64,000 bases of DNA from Chromobotia macracanthus (lineage: Eukaryota > Chordata > Actinopteri > Cypriniformes > Botiidae): positions 1 through 64,000 of the forward strand of contig JAZGTH010000115.1 of assembly GCA_036877525.1 (NCBI GenBank), written 5' to 3'. The notes beneath the pieces were generated by a model. The model was not told the origin of the DNA and ran no database searches. It worked only from the letters and a program-made list of their open reading frames with translations. The position numbers were made by a program, and so were the translations under genes. Positions 1 through 13,800 of this stretch are shown here, one piece after another (positions within the stretch are counted from its first letter, which is position 1; every line of letters starts with the position of its first letter).

Positions 1-1075
1 GGGCGGGAGGGACACAGGGTAGGCCCTACATTAGAATCCTCTTCCTTGTGCATCTCTTGGGCGGGACCACCGGCCCTGGTGGACCTCTAATAATAAACGC
101 AGACTGTGTTTTTGTGCAGAGATGCTGGGTCCACTGTATTTTGTTAGGGTTTTTGCAGAGCTGGTGGTTCACCCCAGGGAATCACTTGGAACTGGAAGTA
201 CAGCCTGCCCTGTAAAGTGGGCGGGAGGGATACAGGGTAGGCCCTACATTAGAATCCGCTTCCTTGTGCATCTCTTTGGCCGGGACCACCGGTCCTTGTG
301 CACCACTATTAATAAACGCAGACTGCGTTTTGTGGTTTGTGCAGAGATGCTGGGTCCACTGTATTTTGTTAGGGTTTGCGCAGAGCTGGTGGTTCACCCC
401 AGGGAATCACTTGTAACTGGAAGTACGGCCTGCCCTGTAAGGTGGGCGGGAGGGATACAGGGTAGGCCCTACATTAGAATCCGCTTCCTTGTGCATCTTT
501 TTGGCCGGGACCACCGGTCCTTGTGCACCACTAATGATAAACGCAGACTGTGTTTTGTGGTTTTGCAGAGCTGCTGGGTCCACTGTATTTTGTTAGGGTT
601 TGCGCAGAGCTGGTGGTTCACCCCAGGGAATCACTTGTAACTGGAAGTACGGCCTGCCCTGTGAGGTGGGCGGGAGGGATACAGGGTAGGCCCTACATTA
701 GAATCCTCTTCCTGGTTCATCTCTCTGGGCCAGACTACTGGCCCTGTTGGAGGGAGTTGCTGTAAATAACAACAAACCACTAGTAATATTCATAACCATT
801 GTTCTTTTTAGGGTTTGTGCAGAGCTGGTGGTTCACCCCAGGGAATCACTTGGAACTGGAAGTAGAGTCTGCTCTGTAAGGTGGGCGGGTGGGACACAGT
901 GTAGGCCCTACATCAAAGTCCGCTTCTTGGTTCATCTCTCTGGGTGGGCCCACCAGCCCTGTTGACCACTGCTGATAAATGCAGACTGTTTTTTGTGGTT
1001 TGTTTAGAGCTGCTCGTTCACCCCAGGGAATCACTTGGAACTGAATGTAGGGTGTGCCCTGTAAGGTGGGCGTCG
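1..1075. repeat. ~225-bp tandem repeat (satellite/minisatellite) array, truncated by window start
   Basis: A block recurs that contains a 'ctggtggttcaccccaggga' core, 'gggcgggagggatacagg' and 'gataaacgcagactg'. The core starts near 161, 386, 610, 825 and (degraded) 1010, giving spacings of about 225, 224, 215 and 185. The early copies are very similar, and the copies decay toward the gene-ward edge, as expected at the end of an array. The array continues left of the window. Because 225 is divisible by three, it gives long spurious reading frames on both strands. I do not recognise the family. Confidence 0.85.
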
Positions 1076-1254
1076 GGGAACTTCATCTGTTGCAGGCATC
1101 CCACCCCTCCCAGAAGTTCTTGGAGTTTCCCGCATATTCACAGTGGCTCCCTAATGCCTGCAAATTAGTTACAATATACCGAAATCGTGCGAGTGAGTGA
1201 GACACATTAACTTTATGCATACAAGTTAAGAGTGTTAAGTTAACAGTAAGTGTG

Positions 1255-1306
1255 TAAATGTAAGTGATTTACATTTAGCAGACGCGTTTGTCCAAAGTGA
1301 CTTATG
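1255..1306 (-). repeat. Short SINE tail fragment
   Basis: The stretch 'acatttagcagacgcgtttg' followed by 'tccaaagtgactta' matches the 3' conserved tail seen at 11507-11656 ('ggcagacgcttttatccaaa'). Only the tail remains and no tRNA-like head is visible here. Confidence 0.5.
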
Positions 1307-1309
1307 AGG

Positions 1310-4300
1310 TCAAGGAAAACAACTAAGCAATAAATCATAGTGAGGCAATAACATCAGCTGTACACAGTTAAAATTTTTAACTAAGAGTACAACATTTCAG
1401 TGCTTGAGAGGCAAAACATTATGAGAGATGAAAAAAGTTTGATTTACATCAAACTTGGGAAGTATATTTGGTGTTGTGGGCTGATTACAATGATGTGGCT
1501 ATTGTAAGTCACAGTTACAGTGCCACCAACCTGCTGCGTTACAACAGACTTACTTAACCAACTTGCTCCTCAATTATTTTTGGACTTAAATGCACGAGAA
1601 TAATGCATCGTCTCTCGAGAGGCACCAGGTGCTGTTGGCACCATAATGCTTGAGCCGTCGCTGCTTGCAGCTATATTTTTAATTAAAATTGTAGAATGCC
1701 TGTGCCTCATATCAAGAACTTCAATGTACAAATTGTCACTGACATCTGTACACATGATAAATAAACCTGAAACTCCTCAGGGAAAGGACAACAGTAGTTT
1801 TATATGCCTAGGGGTATACACAGTGTTGATGCAAAGTAACTGAGAAGCAAATTGTGATAAACTGTAAACAGAATCAAACAAAATACCAAACACAGACAGC
1901 AGGATTTAAATGTGTGAAAATATCATAAAGGATACAAGAAAATGAGGGTGGACGAGTAAGAAGACAAAACAAACCTCCAGCCACATTCCATTATCACAAA
2001 ATATTTTAAAACATTAGCCAATGAAGTATCTTTATTTTTTCCAGATAAACCATCAAATAAACTGCACTGACAGAAGAAAAGCCCTCATACACTGTGTAGT
2101 TTAATACACATTAAAAGACAGACAAACCTGTGGGCATAACATATACAGGGCATGATTATACAACAGAATGTAATCATTTTGAGGTCCAGTGGAAACAAAT
2201 TATGTCCAATACATTGTTTTGATAGAAGGAAAATCAGTTCATTTTAAATAGAAATGTTTAGTGTATGAACACTTGCATATGCTAAAATGCAACAAAAACA
2301 AGAAGCACAAAAAAGAAATAAAAAACAATCTGAACATCTCTTTGAAAAAAATACTCCATGGTTATATATGCATTTAGACACTGGCAGATGTATGAAATGT
2401 ATGAAATTTGTTTAGGCAGTGACCGCTAACTGTAAGTAAAGTGTGTAAAATGCACGCTAACTACAAAACATATTTTCTTGACTTTTTACCATTGCTTTAT
2501 AATAAACTAGAGGTGTAGGAAAGTGGTTTGAATCACTAATGAAGCGTTCCATTTGCTGAGAGAAAAACAAGTAAATGCATTTCTTTTATTTGTCAGGCCA
2601 GTTCAAAGTAATATAATGAATAATTACAGTAAAATGGTGGATCTTTTGTTTATTTATTGAACAACAACATAGCTAAATGACATATCAAAGGGTCACATCT
2701 AAGACTAATTCTCATAAAAATCTCATAAAGGCGTTTTAAAGGTCTGTATTTTGCACTGATATTAGAATATATTTAAATGAATACAACCACATGTTGTAGT
2801 GTTTCCAAATGTTCTTTTAATGCTCAAAACCTATTAATGATTTTAAAGATTGTAAAGGCAAGAGGCTTGATGTATTAAGACTGTTTACTAAACAGATACC
2901 TCTTGATTTGTGAAGAAAACTACTAAGCAGTTTTAAATCAACACAATCTTACTGAATACTGATGCAAACCTTATTGGTCAAAGGATAAAGTACTACTAAC
3001 TACTTTCCCTTTATCCTTTGACAAAAACTACTTTAATTGTATTGCTCAGTCACTTCCTGCTCAATCACAACATTAGTTGTCATCTATTTTTCTATGTTTC
3101 TATACTCCACACTGATAAAGACAGGTTCATCAGCTGTATATTGTTACAGAAGCTGGGATGGTGTATAGTAGTTTTTACTACAAGATCATAATGCATTTAT
3201 GAAAACCGAAATAACCTTATTTGTCTGTAGGTTTCCAGGGTGGATGCTGTTGTGTAAGTAGTATTTAACAATTATAAGGATTTTTTTAGTCCTTAAAGCA
3301 ATAGAGCACTAAGGCACTAGTATGTATTTGAGAATATGTATTTGGTCTGTTGAAGTATGCATTCTATTTGTACTATAAAATGAAAACTGTACAACTATGC
3401 TAACATACAAGCTATTTGTAGCTTACTTAGGTACTCTAGGGTCCTTTTCCACACTTGTGGTGCATATTATTTGCAACATATAAAACAGTTACTAAGCTAT
3501 TTGTTTAGTGATTGTCTTGAAAACACTTTATCAACAATTCTAACAATATATATTCACTCTTCTCCTAGTAAAAGTAGAAAGTCTTATTAATGGGTGATTT
3601 TTGTGTATATTAATTTATATTGTATTTTACTATTACTAAAATAAGCATCTTAAAGACAATAGCACAGTCTTGCACTCGCTGACAAAATACTGAACATTCA
3701 TTTAGTGGCTTCAGTGATCATTCAGTGACCACAGAAATTTAAGAAATAGCCGCTTTAACACTCAACAGTATTAACAGTTACATTCCCGGGTCTTAGAAAA
3801 GGAAAAGCATTTGGTTGACATTAAGCCCCCCAAGAGTCAGATACATCAGCAATTATTGTGTACTTGCTATCATTCATTGATGCAATCTTAATCAAGCTGT
3901 TTAAAAAAAACATCTATGCAGCGTTGTGGCCAAGTGCTAAATGGGATGAACAGTTATGACTGAGCTACCTTAAATAAACTCAAGATAAACTCAAACTTAC
4001 CGTTATTTCATTTTTAAACCTATAACATCAAAGATTTATCCACAAACACATTCAATTTTTTAATGTTTTGTTTAGGTCACAGATGGCTGCCATCAACCAT
4101 AACAAAAAACAAACAAACAGTGCATTCATTATTTTAATTTTGAGTTAAACCAAGACCAATTTAGAAATTAGCATTTTCCAGACATTTCTCTTTGTAATAA
4201 GGAAGGAAGGTAAGAGTCCTCCACAGAAAAACAAATATTGTACACCATAATATTGTGGGTTAAATAACTCCTGCTAAAAAGGCCTCAATAACTATTTCAT

Positions 4301-4872
4301 TTTTGTTGGCTGATGATGTGCTTTTAGTTGTAACAATTATAACTGAATAAAGGTAGCATTTCTAGGTTTTTGACCAAAAAGATCATTAAATCCTCACAAA
4401 GGCCACACAGAGAACTGTCATAACACAGCTTCCCATGATCTTTGTAATATACAAATTCTGTGAGACTCACGCTCTCACACTGTATTAGCTGCATAGGTAT
4501 TGGTCCCACCCCAACCCAAACAGAACAACTTTCTCAGCTTGTACCTTGTGAGGAACTACATGGGCGCACATGCTTAGCTGTTGTCCTTTAGCACATGTAC
4601 CTCTCTTCATACCTTTCAAACATTCTTACAAGATTAAAAACCCCTACAATTAAAAACTGTGTGAGCACTGAATTGTAATGCTCTCAGAAACTGCTCAATG
4701 AATTTACCCCCATTAAACACAATGTTTAACCTCTTCTTACAAAGACATTCGATCGGTTGGTTACCCTTGTTGGGCCTGTCATTTTCAACACATTTAAGAA
4801 AACAAAACACTTTTCCCTTAATATTTCGGGATGTGCCTTGAAGATCCATCATCACCTCATCCACTCACTCTT
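1310..4872 (-). other. AT-rich DNA downstream of the foxk1 stop; probably includes its 3' UTR
   Basis: No coding exon is recognisable in this 3.5 kb. It starts directly after the foxk1 stop codon on the minus strand, and mammalian FOXK1 has a very long 3' UTR, so part of it is likely transcribed. Several + strand 'tttatt' strings (AATAAA on the minus strand) occur, and I cannot choose among them. The short frames here show no family features. Confidence 0.4.
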
Positions 4873-7800
4873 TCATTCGCTGGCCTCTTGGTTCATTGCG
4901 ACTATAACAGGCTGGGGGACTGGAGCAATGGGGTCCTCCATTTTGGACCGTTTGGGCTCAGGCTCATTGCTGGAGTCCTCGGTCTCCATACTTGAGGGTC
5001 TGTTCACCAGCACGGGGGGAGATGTTGAGGCCTGGGCTGCCAAGATCTGAAGTGGATTGGTAATAGCTGAGGGGAACAGAAAGGCCACAGTGAAAAGAAT
5101 AAACTTTGAAATTAATTTGAATTGAAGAAAATAAATTTTTCTTTGTATTTTATGTGTTGATACTGGTGGAAAATTTGTGGAATGAATTTAAACATAGTGA
5201 GATATGCTAAGTGCAGCTGATAGTACACTCTTATTTGTAGCTGTACCAGCAAAATAGACAAAACATGCAGTTAACAGTCAGGAGACAATGATGAGCAGAA
5301 CTACATGTGAGTTTTTATTGATGTACATTTTCTTTGTCCAATTTAGAGGTTGACATATAATCATCAGCATTCTTTGAGGCATTTTTTGATAGTCTTACAG
5401 ATGCCCATTAACTGTACTTTCAAAACATATATAGCAGAATTCACAATGTCTGTACATACCATAAGCACTGGTTGGTACAGTGGTGACTGGGAGAGCATGT
5501 TTTCCATTCTGAGCAATAGTCTGCACTGGAAGCTGGTGCACAGCACTCTGCTGGACAACAGTGTAGCTCTGCTGCCCCCTATTGATTGAACTTATGTGAC
5601 TGCCAACAGTCTGAATAACTCTACTGCCAACCACAGGAATCTCATCAATGGCACCTACAGAGCAGATTTTATTATAGATTTTTAACATTACAGGCTTTAC
5701 ACTACACATAAACCTTGTTTTTTTAAAACCTGGGCTATTTTGAAAGAGGTTAGCATCTTATTTAACCCAGATTTATAAAGTCCTTCTCCAAAGCAGCTCT
5801 AACACAGAAATATTGTGTTATGAAGTGTGATATATTAGACCATTGTAAAGTAAAAAAGTGGTTTGAAATATAATATACAAAATAACGTAGGATTTAAAAA
5901 AATTGTCCTTTCATGTACAAATCATATTTAATCATATTTAATCATCATTACAAAACTTTAATAATATGTAGAGATTTTTACCTCGTTGATCTCCAGATCC
6001 ATTTCCTGAGGAGATGGTGTTAGCCAGGATGTAGCCATTGGGCGAGCTGTTAGAGGTGGTCACAACACGCACCATGGTGACAGCTGGTGCTTGCTGTACC
6101 ACATGGATGGCCTGACCAGAGGCCTGGGAAGAACTAATGATGGAGGCCGGCATGTAAGCCACAGGCTTGGGTACTGCGGCTGAGGGCTGAGGTGGTACGG
6201 CCATGATCACAGGCTGGGCACTCACTGGAGATCCTGAGGGCCAGAGGGATCACCACAGAGTGAAAAACATTTTACATTTTAAGCTACACTTTTGCATGGT
6301 CAATTGGTTACTAACACAAAGTATCTGAAATAAAAGAATGTATTCTAGGGAAGCTTTATAAGAAAACCCCTTTACAATGTGAGTATGCAACCAAATTGTT
6401 CTTAAAAATGTTCTTAATTAGCCAATGACTAGTAAATTGTCCGATTTCACTCTCTTTGATTGAGTGAGATGCAAAAAATAATTTAATGCAAACAGAAGAC
6501 GGTGAATGCCGACAGAATTGAAGCATGCTGTTATGAGAAAAGTGCTTTATGGGAAGATCGCATGCTGCACATCCATGGCTAGCACCTAACTTAGTTCAAG
6601 TTTACTTGCATTTTATGCAGATAGATTTTTCAATTTATTAATTTAATATTACATTTATGAGTACCCAGGATATCTGATTGTAGTAATCTTATGTAGTATG
6701 CAGTTTAGAATTCTACATAATTCTACATAATCTCTATAGACAGTGCTTCAGTTTACTGGTGTTCATTCCCTCTTCAGTTTCACATCACGCAGCTCCTTTT
6801 AAATGTTTCTTTTTCAAAAACATTAATAATCCATTATTAATATTTTAGCAGTGTTATTTTACCATTATGTGATAGAAAAACACTCACCTGGTGCACTCTG
6901 TGAGTACCGGTACTCAGGCACAGAAGCAAGTTTGGAACCAAAGTCATGCTCATGAGAAACTGGGGAGCCTTCTCGAGAAAGACACTCTGGGGTCTGGAGG
7001 CCGCTTGAGTGTGGAGAGAGCAAGCCAGAGTGGGTGGGAGATGCTGGAGCACTCCTGAAAACAGAGATCGGTCACTTATACTTCCTAACATTTACCCACA
7101 CTGTAAAAGTAATTGCAAGAGATAAATGTTCAGATGTTGCTCTTCAAACTCCAAAATTAACTTGCATCAACGGCAGATGAACTTAATGTGAAGTGTATAA
7201 TTTTCTCAAAGTTAAAACACTGTCCACTCCCAGTTTAGGAAGGAACTCTAAGTAAACCATTCTCAGGTTGACTTCCTGTGGAGTACAAACATTTTCGCTC
7301 TGTGGTGTTTTCAAAACATTGCTCTGTCTGAATGATGAATCTACTTTTTGCTTAATGGCATGAGTGTGGAGTGGAACTGTTTTGAAAAAAATGACACTTC
7401 ACATTTAACTTTAAAACATTTAATGGCCATAAGTATGCTACACTATAATATATAGATAAAATACTAATAAATTATGTTTATGAGCCGAGGTCTTGCACAA
7501 TGACATCCCCTAGCCTACTGCAAAATTATACAGTGCTTTCATATGCAGAGCACACAGATGGACCAAACTACAATATAACACATAATACAGATCAAATCCA
7601 AAGCAGTGACAGACTTACTTTGTTCTGCCCAGTGTAGAAACAGATAGAAAAGGGAAAGAGGGAAAATAGAACAGGCTAAGCAGGCTTCTAACAGGCTAAT
7701 ATAACAGATAGTGTGAGTATTATAAGAGGGACCGCAGGGTAGAACCGTGCGTTTGGTCATGTGGGTGTGAAAGCTCCCACCTGGAGGACAGCGGACCGAA

Positions 7801-10800
7801 AGGCGTGCGGAAACAGGACACTCCTCGCTGTCTGCGCTTCCGGAAAGCCTGCTCCACCAACTTAGCCTCTGATGAGGGGTCTACACGCCAAAAGGACCCT
7901 TTCCCCGGCTCTTCCTGTGAGCGTGGCACTTTGATGAAGTAGCGGTTCAGGGACAGGTTGTGTCTGATAGAGTTCTGAAAACAAATGTAAATGGAAGAAT
8001 CTTACAGACCAGTAAAGACAGTAAGGATGTTAATGGCTGTGTTTACACTGCACAATGACAAAGTGCATTCTAGCATTAAAAAACAGCCTAGACAAAAAGA
8101 AACTGTGTGGGAAAGATCAAAGTGGTTTGAAGACATTTTAAAGTTTGTTTTTAACTTAACACAGCATCATAAAATGACTACACACAAACAAACAAATCTG
8201 ATTTGAAGAAGGCTGACCAAAGCCAACAAAGTGTAATTTCTGGTATATAATCAACAGCAAAATTGAAAAATGTAACTATACCAATTTTTCTATAGTATTA
8301 GTAGTTTAGAATTGCACAGTACAGTGGGTAGCAAAATCTGAAATATAGTATTGTAAAGGCATAATGATGTTAACTTGTCCATATTTAAGCAAAGTTTTAA
8401 AAACAAAGAGTGATTAATGACATAAGAGCTTTATGCTGACATACTGACCTGCCAGCCCTTGTCGGCTGTCCTGTAGTATGGATAATGCTTGGTGATGTGA
8501 GCGTAGATGCCACTTAGTGTTAGCTGTCTATCTGGTGCAGACGAGATTGCCTGAACTATCAGCTGAGCATATGAGTATGGAGGTTTGGACTCATCCTGAT
8601 GGAAAAGTACAGAACAGTAAACTTCAGAAAGCTGTTTAATGGTAACTGCTGGAGATGTAGCTGCTGGAGACTTGCGCATGGATTATCAAATGTCACCCAG
8701 TCAGAAATGTTGGCAGTTCTTACCTTAGGACTGTCTCCTCCTGTGGCTTCGGCGCGCTGTTCTGACACAGCTTTTGCTGCATATTCAGCTGCCAGCTGGA
8801 GGTCTGAAGTGATGTTGCGTCCGTATCGGTATCCTGATGAACCTGCTCCACGAGGGCTTGCTGGGCAGGAATTGGGAACACTGGGTAGAGAGTAGATTGT
8901 GTGAGGACCTCATTTATTTTATATCAGAAGTGGTGGTGATGGTTTCTCTTCCCTTCTGAGCTAAAGACTACAACTACAAAAAAAAGTGTCTTTTTGCTAC
9001 TGAATGACCGATCAAAATGATTGTCTTTGGAATAACCTGCCACCAGACTGCAGCTGCACTACAACAAATGACTCAAAACTTTATAAACCATATTATATTA
9101 TCACATTCAGTTATAACCCGGTTATAACCATTATGTTGTTATGCACCAAACATTATAAAGCAATGTGCCAGTAGGTGGCCCTGTGGCCTATAAACCAAAA
9201 CTTGCAGATAAACAAACAGGTTAACAATGGGGTCATTAGCCGCAGGGTTTCCTAAATGTAGTGATAATAACTGTATTTAGACTGGGGCTGACAGAAAGAT
9301 ATCCTGAACACTGCTATTTTAAGACTCTTGTTTATTGTCAACAGTTCAGTAAGTCTCACGACACAAACACACCCCCATTCCTTTACTCGCAGTGTTATTT
9401 TTTACTGCTTGCTTTCTGACAGCAGGGCACAACAGAACACTCAGATAAGGCTGTTGTGCTGCAGTCTCCATTGTGCTGGCAGAAAAAAACAGGCTCTCTG
9501 AGCAATAAGGGGAAGCTGATTGTCTACATGAGGGCACAGCAAGCAGGGTGCTGTGGGCTAAAGTCCAGTCCTGAGGCAGCATTTTCAAAACATCTGGACC
9601 ACATTAACTAAAACACATTGAGGAGAAGCAGAATGATAACCTCGTCTGTATAGCTTTCTGCACAGCTGTACTGAAAATGTTTATTCCATTTTGAAATGTA
9701 CAAAATTATTAAAAAGCAAGATGCAAGTCTGGAAATAACATTACATGAAAAGACTTCTTTTTGTGACTTCTGAAACTGCTCTGTGTGCTTTGAAATATAA
9801 AGGACTAAAATGGTTGTCCAACTCGCCAAGCATATAAATTCACACACTTGGTAGTTGTAGTCTTTAGCTCAAAAATGCTAACTGTCCTTTGGGTTGAACA
9901 CTATATTCCAGTTGTATTACTCCATTTATATTAAAAGCAATATCAAGACTTCATATTTAGTACTCAAATTTAAAACATAATAGCGTAGTGTAAACAGTAC
10001 GGCTGGTGAACTTAGTCACAGCAAATTCCAAAAGGTTGCGTGCAATAACGATTTACAGAGCAACTCTGATTGATCATTAACCCATTTAACTAAGATAAAA
10101 CTCAGAATAAAAAAATATATATAACTAGCATAATTTAGCTTCATTAAATTATCCTGAAGTATAAAGAAACTGAAGTGATGTGGAGAAGAGCATATTTTAT
10201 CCTAAAATACTGCTCTGACATTCTTACAGACTACATGCACATTATTAAAAATAATTGTGCATGTAGTCTGTGATATTAATATGTTGTAAGACTGTGATAT
10301 TAATATGTTGTCGTATCACCAGGTGCCTGCAGATTTCCATCCCTAATAATGAGGTGAAATATGTACAAATTGTACTGTACATGGCAGCCATTTAAGCTGC
10401 TCTGTGTGTTTGGAATTCAAAGCTTTACACATCTGCTGTTTGTCCAGCAGGTAAAATCGTCTGGGAAAAGTCCCCACTCCAACACTCTGAGATCCCAACT
10501 GCTGATAAAATTTCCAAAATACAAGATAAAAAATATTACAGTACAGCTACAGCTCAGCAGTGCACAACTAGTCAGACTGGCTGAAGGGCTGAATAGAAGG
10601 AAATATTCCCCCCAGTAGGGGAAGAGGAATCAGGAAGGACTAAAAGCATGTGTCTGTTTATGTTTCATGTGCTGGGTGTAGGAGCAGTCTAAGGAGTGGG
10701 ATGAAGTGGTGTTTGAAGGCCTCGGAAAAAGGAAACTATCTGTGCCTCAAAACACCAAACCATAACACATTCCAATCGACCAATCAGAGAGCTCCAAGCT

Positions 10801-13800
10801 CAGCACATGCCATATATGGTATGTGCACACTGCATGTTCGCATTGAGAGCCACACGTGGTGCAGAAGAGAGGAGAGGCCACCAGGGGCAGGCTTTTCTCA
10901 GCACTGCTACTTCAAACTTAGATAAACAATAAAGCCCGACAGCTTAAAACACTCAATAAAAAACAAGCAGCTCTATTTGCATGCAAATTCTGGTGCCTTA
11001 GTGTAAATGAACGCCTCAGGAATGGACAATGGGAACTTATTTAATGTTACTTTGTTTGAAAGGACTGACATTACATTTATTTATTTTTTATTATTATGAC
11101 TATTATTGTTGTTGTTATAATTTAATTGTGACGGTCTCTTTTAAGTAAGCTTACGTAAGCAAAATTTCTACACGAGGGCAAAGTTTAAAATCAAAAGATC
11201 TAGACATTTATATCAGAGATTAAAGCAGTGATATGACTCATGTTGTATTGGGTTGAATCTAATGAAAGATGTCATACCTGATAGTTCCTGTGGGTGAAGG
11301 CAGAGGACTCATCATACTCCTGAAGTCATTTTCAGGAATGCTGATTTTTAGAGGAGAGATCTGTGGGTAAAGGGGTCTCACGGGCGATACAGGGGCTTCC
11401 TCTTTCTGTGTCTCCTTGTGGTATAACGCTGTAAACTGAATTTTGATCACGGTACTGGGAAATCGCAATGTACACCTGTACAGAGACAAGAATACATTAA
11501 GGCATATTACATTTACTTATTTGGCAGACGCTTTTATCCAAAGCGACATACAGTACATTCAAGATACATTTTATCAGTACAAGTTCTCCCCTGGGAATCA
11601 AACCCACAATCTTTGCACTGCTAACGCAATGCTCTACCAACTGAGCTACAGGAACACTATTTCATGTGCCTGAAGATCAGTGCAAACATGAGGATACAGT
11701 CTTTTTCTTAAGGCAGAAGAAAAATCAATGAACACCCACCAGTTTTTGTTTTCTGGTCATGGAATAATGGTGCTATTTTGACACTTCGGATAATGGAGCA
11801 CATTTGAATATTTTTTTTGCATTTCCCCTGTGGGCGTAACTTCACACTAATTACAGCTACACCTTTCAGAAACAACAGAAGAGATCAATTCTGTGCTGTT
11901 GCACTGTAAACATGTCCTTGTTTCAGCAGAGAGACGTGTTCAGCAATTTGGATTAACAATAAGACCTTTACTTTGTCATTAAACCAACAGTTCATTCCAA
12001 AATAAACACTCTTTTATCATTTACTTTGCTTTTCCAAGCTCTAAACTGTGATTTTCTAAGTTCCCAGTAAAAAAAGGTGAATGTTTTCAGAACAAGTCAA
12101 AAAAGTCTTTTAATCTGAAGACATTTGATTATGTTAAAAATGTAAAAATAAAAATATAATATAATTGTACCAACATATTAATTTCAATTTAATTTTTGTT
12201 ATTAGAAAACTACAATTTAAAAAAAATGTTTTTGAAATAGATGATTTGGACCAAATAATGAAGAAAAAAGCAGCCAATAAGAGCGGAGGATAGAGGGGAA
12301 CTCCTTTAAAAAGTCCTCAGGATGATTCCTCAAGAAACTGGGTGATGGAAAATGTCAAGAACATTTTTGTAAATTCTAGACGAAGGGTAACTATATTGAA
12401 TATGCTAGAATATATCCTATTTTACCTTATTTTTAATTTTCTTTAGTCACAACATAATTCCTAAAGTTGCATTTGTGTTATTTCATAGTTTTGATAAGTT
12501 TACTATTATTCATAAATTGAAAATAAATATGAACAAAGAAAAAGTAAGTGTTTCCAAACTTTTGACTGGTAGTGTATATACATTCTTGTGGTATAATATA
12601 TACATTATTTATAGTATCGTATATAACATATACAATATTTACCTCAGATTGTGGGTAGCAATCACAAACAAATAGTAATGATAATTTGTTATTAACATAT
12701 GTAACTGTTTATAAGGCTGTTTGTGTTCACCAAAATGTTAACTTGGGGCAAAACTAAACCTCCCTTCCACCCCCCTCTAGTGTGTTTTTATATTGTCGGC
12801 AGGGTAGCCAGACAATGATGAATTGGTGCACCACCTCCATTGGACATATTTACACAAGTGCTGCACCAGGAAGGCACTTCTAATGCTAGAGCATACACAG
12901 TGCAGTTGTTTTGAATGGCTGGCTTGGCTTGCACCCAATACTGTTTGAGTGTGTCCATGTTTTTATAGCAGCCTGTAGGCATCGTTGCATTGACCTCCAT
13001 GACAACAAGCTTCATAGATGAATTCTCTACATTGATAAGACAGATGGCACACACCAAGGCATATTAAAAGCAATTCTGATAAGAATGGCAAAACCAAACA
13101 ATGATTTTATTAAAAGCTACAGTAAAAGACAAAAGTGCTAAACATTAGCCAACAAGAAGCTCAGACATGTAGTTAACTGTACTGTTTAGCACAAGTGTGT
13201 AGAATAGGGACCTTCACTCTGATCTATTTAACTACTTTAATCACTTCTTGATTGTTAGTGTTTACATTTGAGCCTTAAACTTTCAAAAGCGAGAACAACT
13301 TTCATACTGATTAACTCTTCTGATTACTGATACTGAAACAGGTTTATTTGTGGTACACTTTATCAGAGACCTCTAATGAAGTAGGATCATCAACTACACA
13401 CAGATTGGTTCATTTGTTAGTAAGACACAATATTCATAACTATGTAAGCAGCACAAATACTAAATGAACATGGGAATACGTTTGACATATGCAATCTAAC
13501 AATTCAAATCTAAAAGCTGATAACACTTTTTGACAATAGTTACAATGGCTTACATTTCAAAACAAAAAAGCTGACAATTGTTTATAAACAAGAAACATTA
13601 GTACAGGAACGGTGTCGACCAATTTTACTTCATTGTAGTATCACAAGGTTTTCCCCATGTTCGTCGTCTGCTTAACAATCATAAAGCGGTTACTACTGAT
13701 ATGTGTCATAAATGCGGCCTGCATCTTATATCTGCCCACAAAATAATGTGGCGGATCCAGCCTCTGTTGTACACACACTCACTGCGGTCAATGTGAGAAA

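Noticed and set aside
122..640. 172-codon + strand open frame, plus related frames to 1168 and on the minus strand
   Set aside because: It is the ~225-bp tandem unit read repeatedly. The unit is divisible by three, so lack of stops is automatic. There is no recognisable domain and the frame changes between copies.
11580..11656. tRNA-like sequence (minus strand) with A and B boxes
   Set aside because: It is fused directly to a SINE tail, has relatives at 46190-46325 and 62876-63027, and lacks a sound anticodon arm, so it is a SINE head and not a tRNA gene.
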